This document shows positions 16,996 through 26,666 of a stretch of 64,000 nucleotides of DNA, piece by piece (the first letter of the stretch is position 1; every line of letters starts with the position of its first letter). A program made the position numbers and the translations under genes. The notes beneath the pieces are model-generated. The model ran no database searches, was not told where the DNA came from, and worked only from the letters and a program-made list of their open reading frames with translations. This stretch comes from an uncultured Clostridium sp. (GTDB taxonomy: Bacteria > Bacillota > Clostridia > TANB77 > CAG-508): NCBI GenBank assembly GCA_947653235.1, contig CANTGH010000003.1, positions 91,007-155,006 on the forward strand, given 5' to 3'.

Positions 16996-17992
16996 ATGCA
17001 ATTTATTGTGATTTCTATCAGAAAATACTTTTTCACTATCTTATTTTTACTATTCACCTTAAGTCTTATTCTGTTTTCAAGTACTAATCTAGAAGCTGCA
17101 CAAAATGGTCTTAAACTTTGGGCAAATTCTGTACTCCCAACACTTTTTCCATTTTTCGTAGCAACCGAATTATTATGCAGAACCAATTTTGTCCAAATTC
17201 TTGGCAAATTTTTAAATAAATTTATGAAACCTGTTTTCAATGTACCTGGTGAAAGTGCGATTGCTATCATTATGGGAATCATTAGTGGTTACCCAGTTGG
17301 TGCCAAAGTAGTTTGTAATTTGTATGACAATAAAATTTGCTCTAAATCTGAAGCCGAAAGATTAATTGCTTTTACAAGCAATTCTGGTCCTATCTTTATA
17401 CTCGGTTCTGTTGGAATTTCTCTTTTAGGAAATGCACAAATCGGAAAAATTTTATTAATAGCACACATTTTATCTTCCTTATTCGTAGGAATTATTTTCC
17501 GTTTTTGGAAACAAAATCGTGTGGATCTTACCTTTCGAAATTATAAATCCGAAAGCAAATCCTTAATTCATATTTCCAACTTAGGCGAAATTCTTCGGTG
17601 AAGCCATTAAAAAATCCATCGCAAGCATTTTAAGCATTGGTGGATTTGTGGTTTTATTTTCTGTTATCATTTCAATTTTGTCAAGTCTTGAGATTTTAAC
17701 GGGAATTGCAAATTTATTAGTAAATTTAGGAATTCCATATGACATCTCGTTAAGTTTTTTAACTGGAATTATTGAAATGACAAATGGTGTTCAAACAGCA
17801 AGTTTGTGTTATTCTAGTATGCCAATTCCATGCCTTTTAACATGCAGTTTTTTGTTAGGGTTTGGTGGATTTTCTGTGCTTTTGCAGGTTTTCTCAATTA
17901 TAGCGAAATCGAAAATTTCAATTAAACCCTACTTTTATGGAAAACTTTTACAGGGAGTTTTTTCTGTAATTTTAACATTCTTACTCATATAA
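16996..17992 (+). CDS. ylbJ: Sporulation membrane protein YlbJ, read through a CGG +1 site
   Basis: A polytopic protein needed for spore cortex formation in Bacillus. N-terminal part: WANSVLPTLFPFFVATELL and GIISGYPVGAKVVCNLYD, the nucleoside-gate-like core. At codon 201 the 0 frame meets CGG (17596-17598) and stops at the next codon (TGA). Skipping C gives GEAIKKSIASILSIGGFVVL and runs to 17992. The product is 331 residues and the length is 3n+1. The start at 16996 is chosen because ATGGAGGA is the ribosome site. It is divergent from pyrH. Confidence 0.88.
17596..17599 (+). other. CGG-T +1 recoding site (ylbJ)
   Basis: Codon 201. The 0 frame stops at TGA immediately after CGG. Skipping C reads GGT GAA GCC. 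Preceding codon CTT. Confidence 0.88.
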
Positions 17993-18016
17993 AAAAGGAG
18001 TGAAATTCACTCCTTT
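17993..18016. terminator. Bidirectional terminator
   Basis: Stem AAAAGGAGTG and its complement, with A and T runs, between convergent ylbJ and the 18024 gene. Confidence 0.85.
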
Positions 18017-18023
18017 TAATTTT

Positions 18024-20174
18024 TTATCTGTCATCTCGTCCCTTAACTCTTATATCATCTTTGTTCCACATTTTACTATAATCAATTTCTTCCTCTTCTC
18101 CACAAAGTTTATCGATATATTCTTTACTACCTACTTTTGCAGCAGTTTCCTCACTCCTTACTCTTTCCTCAAAGTTATTTCTTCTATTGCCTCCTTCTTC
18201 TCTTATTTTTTTGGCCTTTTCTGGAATAATACCTTCTTCAAAAGGAATCATTTCTTTTTCGCCTGGAATTACCCATACTTTTTCGCCTTTTTCATTTATA
18301 ATTGAAGCAGGAGCGGTTAATTTACCTGTATTCCATCTTTGCTCAAAACCTATATCACAAAAATCTCTCTTGATAACCATTTTTGCTGTTCTTTTTCGTT
18401 CCTTTTTTTCAGCTTTTCTTCTATCTTTTGCTGCCTTTTTCTTGTTTTTTTCAGCTTTTCTTCTATCTTTTGCTGCCTTTTTCTTGTCTTTTTCTTCTTG
18501 TCTTTTTGCTTTTATTGATTTTTTATCTTCTTGCTCTTCTTTAAATTCGATCTCTTCCTCTTCCAATAATTCATTTTCCTCTTTGAATACTTCACTAAAG
18601 AATTTACCAATTCTCGTATTAGCTAATCTACCAAACATACCTTTTACAAATTTTACAAATCTTGAACTTGATAAATTCATCCACGTATTTCCAAACCATT
18701 TAGCAATTGCATTTTCTTTTGGCAATGGTAAATTATCCCCATCTTTTTTCGTTTGGGATTTTTGTAATAGGTAATCGTAAGCCTCTCTTGAATTAGGGTC
18801 TAAAGCTGGAATATCCTCCATTTCAGACAACACACTATCCAATTCCTGTTCTGTCATTTGATTAATATTAACAAATTTATCCATTATTGCTTTTGGCAAG
18901 CTATTTTCCAAATGCAAATAACTTTTAGCTGACATTCTAGAAATTTTATCTTGTAATTCTGCTCTCTTATTTTCTAATCTTTCATCTAGATCACCTAATA
19001 GGTCATCAATTTCCTCAGGTGTTAAACCACTTGGTTTTGTTCCCAAACTTGCTTCTATTTCTGCTTCATCTATTTTAGCTAACATAATATCCAACTCTTC
19101 TTCTGTCAGTTCATCAATAGAAACTTTTTCCCCTGGCAGCATCAGCTTTTCGTAAGCTTCGTATGACATCTCATTAATTCTAGCATTTACTTCATCCCAT
19201 TTAGCATACCAAGAATCACTATGTTCTGGTGGCTCAGTAGGTGGCAATTCCTCTGATTTTGTTCCCAAATTTACTTCTTTTTCTGCTTCATCTATTTTAG
19301 CTAATATAATATCCAATGCTTCTTCTGTCAGTTCATCAACAGACTTGGTTTTTGGATCAATTCCTTTTGGTATTTCCATTTGAAATAGCTTTTTATAAGC
19401 TTCCTCTGACATTGCTAAATATCTGCTTTTTACTTCACTTACTTTAGCCAACCAAGAATCACTACGTTCTGGCTTTTGTTGCTCCTCCATTGCCTTAATT
19501 TCTCTGGCAAGGTCAAAATTTTCCGTGATTTGTCTATATCTATCTTCTAATTCAGCATATTCTTCAACATGATCCTCTAATGTAATATATCTTGACAATT
19601 CTTCTACTTCGTCAGAAATATTTTTTATTTTGCCATCCATTTCATCTATACGTTTTTGATAATATTCCATATTGCCCATTACATTATTCAATTGAGCTTT
19701 TGCCGATTCATCACCAGCATTTACCCTTTGTTCAACTTGTCTTTTCAACTCTTGATATTTCTTCACTTCTTGAGTAAATCTTGCTCTATCAGTAGCAAAT
19801 CTTGCTTTTTCTTCTGGAATTCTGGCTTTGGCTTCTTCAATTTGTCTGTTTATTTCTCTCATTTCATCTTCATATCGATACAAATCCATTTCATCTTCTA
19901 AAGCTTTTTTCATTGTTTCTTTTAAAGCTTTTTCCCTTCTTGTAGATTGTTGCTGTTTTTGAGAGATTCTAGCTTTTAGTTTCTTTAATTCTTGTTGCTT
20001 TTTCGCAATTTCTCTTTCTTTCAATGGTATCAATTTACTATTCGGCATTAGTTCATCTTTTTGATGCAATAATCTTCCTATCTCTTTGTTCAATTCTCTC
20101 TTCAAAGTATTTAGGTTAGCTATATCTTGCTCATATTGTAAGATTTCCTTCATTTCCTCTAATCTTTCTTTCAT
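18024..20174 (-). CDS. Large repeat-containing coiled-coil protein, unknown
   Basis: A 716-residue soluble protein. Residues 1-230 are long coiled coil (ERLEEMKEILQYEQDIANL). Two related blocks follow (about 235-305 and 316-380), each with SDSWxAK, a helix ending EAYxKL, DELTEE and DIxLAKIDEAE, and LGTK; a weaker third block runs to about 460. Next comes a Lys/Arg-rich zone with two tandem copies of KKAAKDRRKAEKNK (about 575-605) and a C-terminal part I do not recognise (RWNTGKLTAPASIINEKGEK). The start at 20174 has GGAAGGAGA; the frame upstream lacks one. Large blocks like these are seen in effector or scaffold proteins, but no function is supported. Confidence 0.6.
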   Translation of the reverse strand: MKERLEEMKEILQYEQDIANLNTLKRELNKEIGRLLHQKDELMPNSKLIPLKEREIAKKQQELKKLKARISQKQQQSTRREKALKETMKKALEDEMDLYRYEDEMREINRQIEEAKARIPEEKARFATDRARFTQEVKKYQELKRQVEQRVNAGDESAKAQLNNVMGNMEYYQKRIDEMDGKIKNISDEVEELSRYITLEDHVEEYAELEDRYRQITENFDLAREIKAMEEQQKPERSDSWLAKVSEVKSRYLAMSEEAYKKLFQMEIPKGIDPKTKSVDELTEEALDIILAKIDEAEKEVNLGTKSEELPPTEPPEHSDSWYAKWDEVNARINEMSYEAYEKLMLPGEKVSIDELTEEELDIMLAKIDEAEIEASLGTKPSGLTPEEIDDLLGDLDERLENKRAELQDKISRMSAKSYLHLENSLPKAIMDKFVNINQMTEQELDSVLSEMEDIPALDPNSREAYDYLLQKSQTKKDGDNLPLPKENAIAKWFGNTWMNLSSSRFVKFVKGMFGRLANTRIGKFFSEVFKEENELLEEEEIEFKEEQEDKKSIKAKRQEEKDKKKAAKDRRKAEKNKKKAAKDRRKAEKKERKRTAKMVIKRDFCDIGFEQRWNTGKLTAPASIINEKGEKVWVIPGEKEMIPFEEGIIPEKAKKIREEGGNRRNNFEERVRSEETAAKVGSKEYIDKLCGEEEEIDYSKMWNKDDIRVKGRDDR
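18410..18493 (-). repeat. Tandem 42-bp repeat inside the 18024 gene
   Basis: Two nearly identical 42-bp units encode the Lys/Arg-rich 14-residue repeat. Confidence 0.75.
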
Positions 20175-20228
20175 AATATTCTCCTTCCAAATAAACAAAT
20201 TTCGTTCATTTTATCATCTATTATCCAT

Positions 20229-20257
20229 ATTATACCACAAAAAAACATAAAGCGCAA
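20229..20257 (-). promoter_or_regulatory. Promoter of the 18024 gene
   Basis: TTGCGC (20252-20257), 17-bp spacer, TATAAT (20229-20234). It overlaps the trmFO terminator. Confidence 0.65.
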
Positions 20258-20268
20258 TACTTTATGTT
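20236..20268 (-). terminator. Terminator of trmFO
   Basis: AACATAAAG (20244-20252) / CTTTATGTT (20260-20268), 7-nt loop, then T run. Confidence 0.75.
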
Positions 20269-20283
20269 AATTTTTTACAAAAT

Positions 20284-21561
20284 TTATGTAAAACTTATAC
20301 AATTTAATGCTCTATCTGCCAATTTTTGATATCTTTCTACCTTATCTTTTACCTTTTCATCTAACTTTGGTAAAATGCCATAATTAGCATTCATGGGCTG
20401 AAATTTGTCATTTGGTGTAGAAATATATTCCGCTAAGGAACCAATCATAGTTTGTGGCGAAAAAATTAGTTTTTCATCCGAACAGCAATTCACACCTGCC
20501 ACAAATCCAGAAGAAATTGACTCCACATAACCTTCCACCCCAGTTATTTGCCCAGCAAAATAAATTCGATTATCCTTTTTAAGCTGATACGTACAATCTA
20601 GCAACTTCGTAGAATCAATATAAGTATTTCGATGCATTACGCCATACTTCATAAAATTAGCCTTTTCCAAACCTGGAATCATGGAAAATACACGCTTTTG
20701 TTCTCCGAATTTCAAATTCGTCTGAAAACCTACCATATTAAATAAGCTTCCTTCTTTATTATCTTGTCTTAATTGAACAATCGCATATGGTCTTTCATGA
20801 GTATGCGGATTTATGAAACCAACTGGTTTTAAAGGACCAAATCTTAGTGTATCTTCTCCTCTTTTTGCCATAATTTCAATTGGCATACAACCCTCAAAAA
20901 TCTCTCTTTTCTCGAAATCATGCAAATTGACCACTTCTGCTTCAATCAATGCTTGGTAAAATTTCAAATATTCTTCTTTATTCATAGGAAGATTGATATA
21001 AGCATCCTCTGTTTTACCATAACGATCTCCCCAAAAAGCAACATTCATATCAATCGACGATTTTTCAATAATCGGTGCTGCAGCATCATAAAAGTGCAAA
21101 CTATTAGCACCTATCAATTGACTAATATTTTTCGAAAGTTCATCCGAAGTAAGCGGACCTGTACTAATAATCACCTTCCCCATACTTGGAATTTGCATAA
21201 CTTCTTCTCGAATTAATTCGATGTTTGGATTTTCCTCAATTTTACATGTCACACATCTCGAAAAACTTTCTCGATCCACCGCTAACGCCTGTCCAGCAGG
21301 AACCGCAACTTCATCCGCAATAGGAATTAACTCACTTCCTAATCTTCTTAGTTCCTCTTTTAGCAAACCACAAGCATTCGTCAAACGATTGGACTTAAAA
21401 GAATTACTACACACAATTTCAGCCAAATCTTCATTATTATGTGCTGGCGAAAACTTTCGCGGTTTCATTTCATACAATTTTACTTTCCTTCCTCTTTTCG
21501 CAATCTGCAAAGCTGCCTCACAACCTGCAAGACCAGCACCGATAATGGTAATTGGTTCCAT
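20284..21561 (-). CDS. trmFO: Methylene-THF tRNA (uracil-54-C5) methyltransferase
   Basis: The folate- and FAD-dependent enzyme makes m5U54 in the tRNA T loop. The FAD-binding GAGLAGCEAALQIAKRG is at the N-terminus; CSNSFKSNRLTNACGLLKEELRRLGS and NVAFWGDRYGK-type motifs are those of TrmFO (Gid). The length of 425 is near the usual 435. It lies downstream of topA on the same strand, as in Bacillus. Confidence 0.95.
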   Translation of the reverse strand: MEPITIIGAGLAGCEAALQIAKRGRKVKLYEMKPRKFSPAHNNEDLAEIVCSNSFKSNRLTNACGLLKEELRRLGSELIPIADEVAVPAGQALAVDRESFSRCVTCKIEENPNIELIREEVMQIPSMGKVIISTGPLTSDELSKNISQLIGANSLHFYDAAAPIIEKSSIDMNVAFWGDRYGKTEDAYINLPMNKEEYLKFYQALIEAEVVNLHDFEKREIFEGCMPIEIMAKRGEDTLRFGPLKPVGFINPHTHERPYAIVQLRQDNKEGSLFNMVGFQTNLKFGEQKRVFSMIPGLEKANFMKYGVMHRNTYIDSTKLLDCTYQLKKDNRIYFAGQITGVEGYVESISSGFVAGVNCCSDEKLIFSPQTMIGSLAEYISTPNDKFQPMNANYGILPKLDEKVKDKVERYQKLADRALNCISFT

Positions 21562-21985
21562 AAAATTCTTCCTTTCTAAACATAACCTATTATATTTATT
21601 TATTTATTTTCTGTCAATATCTCCTTTTCCCATAATTTCATCCCATTCCCACCATTCAAAATCGCAAATTGTTTCGTCGTATACGATTTAAATCGCCCAA
21701 TCACCGTATGTAGGGGCATGGTTCCACCCCTACCCCATACAATGAATGCGGAATAATATTTTGGGGCGGTTTTTGGTGCATATGGTTATGAAATAGGCTC
21801 CTTTTTGGATATAATCGTAATTTTTAATCGAATGGAGCATCTGTTATGGTAAATTGGGATTCTCTCCTTTTTATTTTATTTTTTCCGTTTTTCTTGATTT
21901 TTGTGGCAGAAATGCCTAATTTTTAGATACAGAATGCATTTTCTTATAACATAAATATACTATTTTGTCAACTTCCATTTAAGAA
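21562..21985. other. Gap between trmFO and topA
   Basis: No gene supported. It holds the G+C-rich palindrome at 21706-21740 and an AT-rich remainder. Confidence 0.4.
21706..21740. repeat. G+C-rich intergenic palindrome
   Basis: Outer GTATG/CATAC and inner GTAGGGG (21710-21716)/CCCCTAC (21727-21733). Related to the other G+C-rich hairpins by GGGC and GGTT-type cores. Confidence 0.6.
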
Positions 21986-22031
21986 CAAAATAGAGCAAAT
22001 TCGATTAATTTTATCAAATTCACTCTATTTT
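21986..22031 (-). terminator. Terminator of topA
   Basis: AAAATAGAG (21987-21995)/CTCTATTTT (22023-22031) with an inner stem, then T-rich sequence on the minus strand. Confidence 0.65.
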
Positions 22032-22043
22032 TCTTCTACCCTC

Positions 22044-24156
22044 TTATTTCTTTGTTGTTTTTCTCTTCGTAGCTTTCTTTTTCGTGGTTGTCTGCTTCTT
22101 TTTAGTCGCTGTCTTTTTCTTAGTTTCTTTTTCAATTTCGGAAACGTCTTCACCTTCTACAAATTTTTCGCCAGGTTTTGGCTTGTTCCAAGAAATATAG
22201 TCACAACGATTTTCGCTTCCTTCAAAATTATTTTCACAAATATAGTAATTACGTTTTTTCTTCGTTTTACGAATTTGTACAACTCCACCACATTTCGGAC
22301 ATGGCACATCAATCGTTTCTATAATCGGTTTCGCATTTTGACATTCTGGATAACCTGGACACGCCAAAAACTTGCCATATTTTCCATATTTAATCACCAT
22401 CATTCTGCCACATTTCTCGCAAGGAACATCTGAAACCTCATATTCTAATTTAACATGTTCTAATTCTTTCTCCACTTTTTCCACAATTTGTTCAAAAGGT
22501 GTGTAAAACGTACGGATAACATTTTTCCATTTTTCGTCTCCGTCAGCCACTTTATCAAATTCTTCCTCCATTTTGGCTGTAAAGGCAACATTGATGACAT
22601 CCGAAAAATTCTCAATCAGTAATTTATTTACAATTCTTCCCAAATCAGTTGGTGCCAATTGTTTTTGGATTTTTTCAACATAACGCCTTGCCAAAATAGT
22701 TGTAATCGTTGGAGCATACGTACTTGGTCTGCCAATACCTTTTTCTTCCAATGTTTTGACCAAACTTGCTTCAGTGTAACGTGGTGGTGGTTCGGTAAAG
22801 CTCTGTTTTGGCTCGATTTTCTCTTTCTTGACTTCTTCCCCAACTTGCAATTCTGGAATTTGTGTAAAATCTTCTGCTATTTTGTTGTCTTCGCCTTCTA
22901 CGTACAAAGTCATGAAACCTTTGAATTTCATGGTTTGTCCGTTTGCTCTAAAATTGTAATGATTTCCATCAATCGAAACCGCCAATGTATCAAAAACAGC
23001 AGCTGTCATTTGACTGGCAATAAAACGGTTGTAAATCAATTTATATAATTTGTATTGTTCGGGAGTCAAATGCTCTTTGATTTTGTCTGGTGCAAGTTCT
23101 ACATAGGTTGGACGAATGGCTTCGTGCGCATCTTGGGCTTCCGCTTTGGTTTTGAAAAAACGATTTTCATAATAATTTTCACCATATTCTTTGACAATAT
23201 ATTCTTTCGAAGCTGCTCTTGCTTCATTGGAAATTCTAGTAGAATCCGTTCTCATATAGGTAATCAAACCAGTTGTTCCTTTTTCTGGTAATTTGACTCC
23301 TTCATACAAACCGCTGTGCCACAGACATGGTTTTCTTAATCGCAAAATTTAGTTTTCGTGATGCCTCTTGTTGCATCGTACTTGTGGTAAAAGGCGGTGC
23401 TGGATTTCTCTTTTTCTCTCCTTTTTTGATATCCACCACTTTATAGGTGGCACCTTCTAAATCCGCCAAGATTTTGTCCACTTCCTCTTTGGTATGAAGC
23501 TCTATTTTTTTACCATCTTTGCCGATAAATTTGCAATCAAACTTAGTTTTTGTCTTTTTGTCAGATGCCTTTAAGGTAATGTTCCAATACTCTTCTGGGA
23601 CAAATTTCTCAATTTCCTCTTCACGCTCTACAATCAAAGCAACTGCAACAGATTGCACTCTACCAGCTGATAAACCACGTTTTACTTTTTTCCACAAAAC
23701 AGGACTGATTTTATAACCCACAATTCGGTCCAAGACACGTCTCGCTTGTTGTGCGTCTGTTAAATTCAAATCAATCTTTCGTGGATTTTGAATGGCTTCT
23801 TTGACAGCATCTTTTGTGATTTCATTAAATGTCACACGACAAATTGAGTTTTGGTCAATTCCTAAAAGATACGCTAAATGCCAAGCAATTGCTTCTCCTT
23901 CACGGTCCGGGTCAGTTGCTAAATACACTTGTTTGGCATTTTTGGCTTCTTTTTTCAAAGAATTAATCAAGGGTGCTTTGCCACGAATATTAATATATTG
24001 TGGTTCAAAATCATGTTCAATGTCAACTCCCATTTTCGATTTTGGCAAATCGCGAATATGTCCCATTGACGCAACAACTTTGCTTTTTCCACCAAGAAAC
24101 TTTTTGATGGTATTTGCCTTGGCAGGTGATTCCACAATCACTAATTTATCAATCAT
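22044..24156 (-). CDS. topA: DNA topoisomerase I, read through a CGG +1 site
   Basis: Relaxes negative supercoils. N-terminal Toprim ([17 protein letters not shown], then DPDREGEA near residue 75). The catalytic tyrosine lies in [14 protein letters not shown], after the frame switch. C-terminal zinc ribbons ([24 protein letters not shown]) and a Lys/Thr-rich tail follow. At codon 282 (23311-23313) the 0 frame reads CAG-CGG-TTT-GTA-TGA; skipping C gives [13 protein letters not shown], the expected continuation. The product is 703 residues, normal for the family, with length 3n+1. Related enzymes often have R, K or Q at this residue. Confidence 0.95.
23310..23313 (-). other. CGG-T +1 recoding site (topA)
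   Basis: Codon 282, just before the active-site segment LYEG...TYMRTDS. Preceding codon CAG. 0-frame stop three codons later. Confidence 0.88.
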
Positions 24157-24225
24157 TTATTTTCTCCTTCTTAAGTTATTTATTCGTAAGTATATTCCTT
24201 TCTTTGCATTTTTGCAATAGGAAAA

Positions 24226-25359
24226 TCAAATTTCTGTATTTTCTTTTTTCACAACTTTCTGAATTTCCTCATAAATTTTTTCCTCCACACGACTTGGTGC
24301 GATTTTGTTGGCTAATTTCCCCATTTTTTCTAGTTTGGCCTTGTCTTTTATCACATCATCAATTTGTGAGGCTAATTTGGAACCTGTCAATTCGTGATTT
24401 AGAATAATCTTGGCAGCACCCAATTTTTCCAATACACGAGCATTGTCTTCTTGACGGTTCGCTGATCGAGAAGGAAGTGGCACAAAAATGGCTGGTTTGC
24501 TACAAATTGCAAGTTCCGTGATGGTCATCGCACCACTTCGGCAAATCACCAAATCTGCTAAATTAATTAATTCTTCCATATTATAAATATACGGAACCAC
24601 TTTTACATCTTTGATATTTTTAATGGAAATCGTTGCTTTTTCAAAGCTTTCCTTCACAATGTCATATTGATTTTGCCCAGTTGCCCAAATAATTTGATAA
24701 TCTTGATTTAATTTGGATTTTATTAACTCTACGGTTGCTTCATTAATTGCCTGAGCACCTTGACTTCCACCAAATATCAGTACAATTGGTAAATCATTTT
24801 TTATCCCTAAATCAGCTAAAATTTTTTGTTTTTCATCTCTAGCAATCGCAAGTTTTCTTATTTTCGTTGGATTTCCTGTAACGACAACTTTTTTGGCTTC
24901 ACTTAACCTTTCTTTGGCTTCTTCAAACCCAACCAAAACGCAATCTACCTCTTTGGCAAACATTTTAACTGCTTTTCCTGGATAGGCATTGCTCTCATGA
25001 AGCACAGCTGGAACTTTTCTAGAAGTCGCTGCTGCAAAAACAGGTCCACAAATATAACCACCTGTTCCCAAAACTAAATCTGGTTGGAATTCATCGATTA
25101 TTTTTTTAACCTCTTTCGCACTTCGAATTGTTTTAAAAATATGTTTCAAATTCTTAAATGATACTTCTTTTTTCAAGCCATATGCCTCAATTCTCTTAAG
25201 CTCGTAGCCTGCTCTTGGCACCAAATCATTTTCCAAACCATGATTGGTTCCAATGAAAATAATTTCCGAATTTGGTTCTTTTTCACGTATTTTATTGGCA
25301 ATGGAAATAGCAGGATTGATATGTCCTCCTGTTCCTGCGGCTGAAACAATCACTTTCAT
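24226..25359 (-). CDS. murG: UDP-GlcNAc:lipid I transferase
   Basis: Adds GlcNAc to lipid I to make lipid II at the membrane. Motifs: GTGGHINPAISIANKI near residue 10, LGTGGYICGP near 95, FGGSQGAQAINE near 195, and RSGAMTITELAICSKPAI near 275 (UDP-GlcNAc site). Length of 377 residues is slightly above average. It is downstream of ftsW with R2 in the gap; the minus-strand promoter of R2 begins about 20 bp upstream of its AAAGGAAA site. Confidence 0.96.
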   Translation of the reverse strand: MKVIVSAAGTGGHINPAISIANKIREKEPNSEIIFIGTNHGLENDLVPRAGYELKRIEAYGLKKEVSFKNLKHIFKTIRSAKEVKKIIDEFQPDLVLGTGGYICGPVFAAATSRKVPAVLHESNAYPGKAVKMFAKEVDCVLVGFEEAKERLSEAKKVVVTGNPTKIRKLAIARDEKQKILADLGIKNDLPIVLIFGGSQGAQAINEATVELIKSKLNQDYQIIWATGQNQYDIVKESFEKATISIKNIKDVKVVPYIYNMEELINLADLVICRSGAMTITELAICSKPAIFVPLPSRSANRQEDNARVLEKLGAAKIILNHELTGSKLASQIDDVIKDKAKLEKMGKLANKIAPSRVEEKIYEEIQKVVKKENTEI

Positions 25360-25387
25360 AAAATTTTTCCTTTCTGATTTATCTCTA

Positions 25388-25460
25388 ACCTTTTATTATA
25401 TCACATTTTATGTGTTATGTCAATTTGACTTTTGGTAAAAAATATGATATAATAAAAGGT
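25388..25460. repeat. Palindromic promoter element, copy R2 (73 bp)
   Basis: Same architecture as R1: about 21-bp inverted ends, minus TTGACA-17-TATAAT and plus TTGACT-17-TATAAT with touching -35 boxes. The minus promoter is well placed to drive murG. Confidence 0.85.
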
Positions 25461-25461
25461 T

Positions 25462-25482
25462 GGGCAGGTTAAAACCATGCCC
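25462..25482 (-). terminator. G+C-rich hairpin after ftsW
   Basis: GGGCA/TGCCC and GGTT/AACC with one bulged base, overlapping the ftsW stop and adjoining R2. No long T run; terminator or processing site uncertain. Confidence 0.45.
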
Positions 25483-26642
25483 TACTTGGCAGTTCTGGAT
25501 ATATTTAGTAAAATACCAACTGCAATTAAATTGGCAATTAGGGATGTTCCTCCATAACTAAAAAATGGTAATGGCATTCCTGTTACTGGAATGGTTCCTG
25601 TCACAACTGCAATATTTACCATGGCTTGCAATCCTAGCATTGTGACAATTCCAATTGCAATTAAACAACCAAAATTATCTTTTGCTTTCATCGCAATCAC
25701 AACACCTCTCCATACAAAAATAGTGAATAATAATATTACAACAACACAACCAACAAATCCCAACTCTTCAGCTAAAACTGAGAAAATAAAATCATTGTGT
25801 GGTTCTGGTAAATACAAATATTTTTGTTTACTATTTCCCAGTCCTACACCAAATAATCCGCCTGATCCAATCGCATATAAGCTTTGAATAATTTGCCAAC
25901 CATCACCAGTTGGGTCAGAAAATGGATCCAGCCATGTTTCAATTCTAGTACTTCTAAAATCGGTTCCTAGGGTAGAGCCTCCATTTTTTAACATTAAAGC
26001 ACCTACACCACAAACACCACCGACTAATCCAGTTAGTAAAAAGTGACTGATTTTGGTACCTGCAATAAACATTTGTACAACCGTTATGACAGCAATTATA
26101 AAAGTCGCACTAAAATGGTTTTGCAAAATTAAAATAGCACCTACAATAGGAACCATGAATATCATAGGATATAAAAAACCGTATTTATAATCTTTGATTT
26201 TTCCATGTTCTTTAACATCTGACAAAAGCGAAGCATAAAACAGAATAAATCCTATTTTGGCAAATTCAGAGGGCTGAAAGTTAAATCCTGCAATAACAAT
26301 CCAACGCGTAGCACCTTTGGCACCAATTCCCATGACACCAACAAGCACTAGCAAAACCATGAAAAATACATAAATAATCCATTTTAATTTTCGAAAAATA
26401 TGATAATCTACTTTAGAACATGCCATCATCGCAATTAAACCTAAAACCGCTGAAATCGCCTGTCTTTTTATGTAACTATAACTATCTTCTGTTTTGGCAA
26501 ATGCCGACGGTGCACTCGCCGACAGCACCATTACAAGCCCAAAGGCGACTAAAATCATAACCGTAATCCAAATGATATAATCCACAGATCCTTTAGTAAA
26601 CAACTTAAATTTGTTTTTTTCCTTTTGTATTTTTTTTGCCAT
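25482..26642 (-). CDS. ftsW: Peptidoglycan polymerase FtsW/SpoVE (SEDS)
   Basis: SEDS glycosyltransferase polymerising lipid II with a class B PBP. About ten membrane helices; signature regions ATRWIVIAGFNFQPSEFAKIGF, SKQKYLYLPEPHNDFIFSVLAEELGF (catalytic-region aspartate) and GMPLPFFSYGGTSLIANL near the C-terminus. Located between mraY and murG, so FtsW or its sporulation counterpart SpoVE; the sequence alone does not decide. Confidence 0.93.
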   Translation of the reverse strand: MAKKIQKEKNKFKLFTKGSVDYIIWITVMILVAFGLVMVLSASAPSAFAKTEDSYSYIKRQAISAVLGLIAMMACSKVDYHIFRKLKWIIYVFFMVLLVLVGVMGIGAKGATRWIVIAGFNFQPSEFAKIGFILFYASLLSDVKEHGKIKDYKYGFLYPMIFMVPIVGAILILQNHFSATFIIAVITVVQMFIAGTKISHFLLTGLVGGVCGVGALMLKNGGSTLGTDFRSTRIETWLDPFSDPTGDGWQIIQSLYAIGSGGLFGVGLGNSKQKYLYLPEPHNDFIFSVLAEELGFVGCVVVILLFTIFVWRGVVIAMKAKDNFGCLIAIGIVTMLGLQAMVNIAVVTGTIPVTGMPLPFFSYGGTSLIANLIAVGILLNISRTAK

Positions 26643-26666
26643 AGAAAAATCCTTTCTGTAAAAATT

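Noticed and set aside
16926..17282. Antisense open frame opposite ylbJ
   Set aside because: It is a shadow of the real gene, with no ribosome site and no family pattern.
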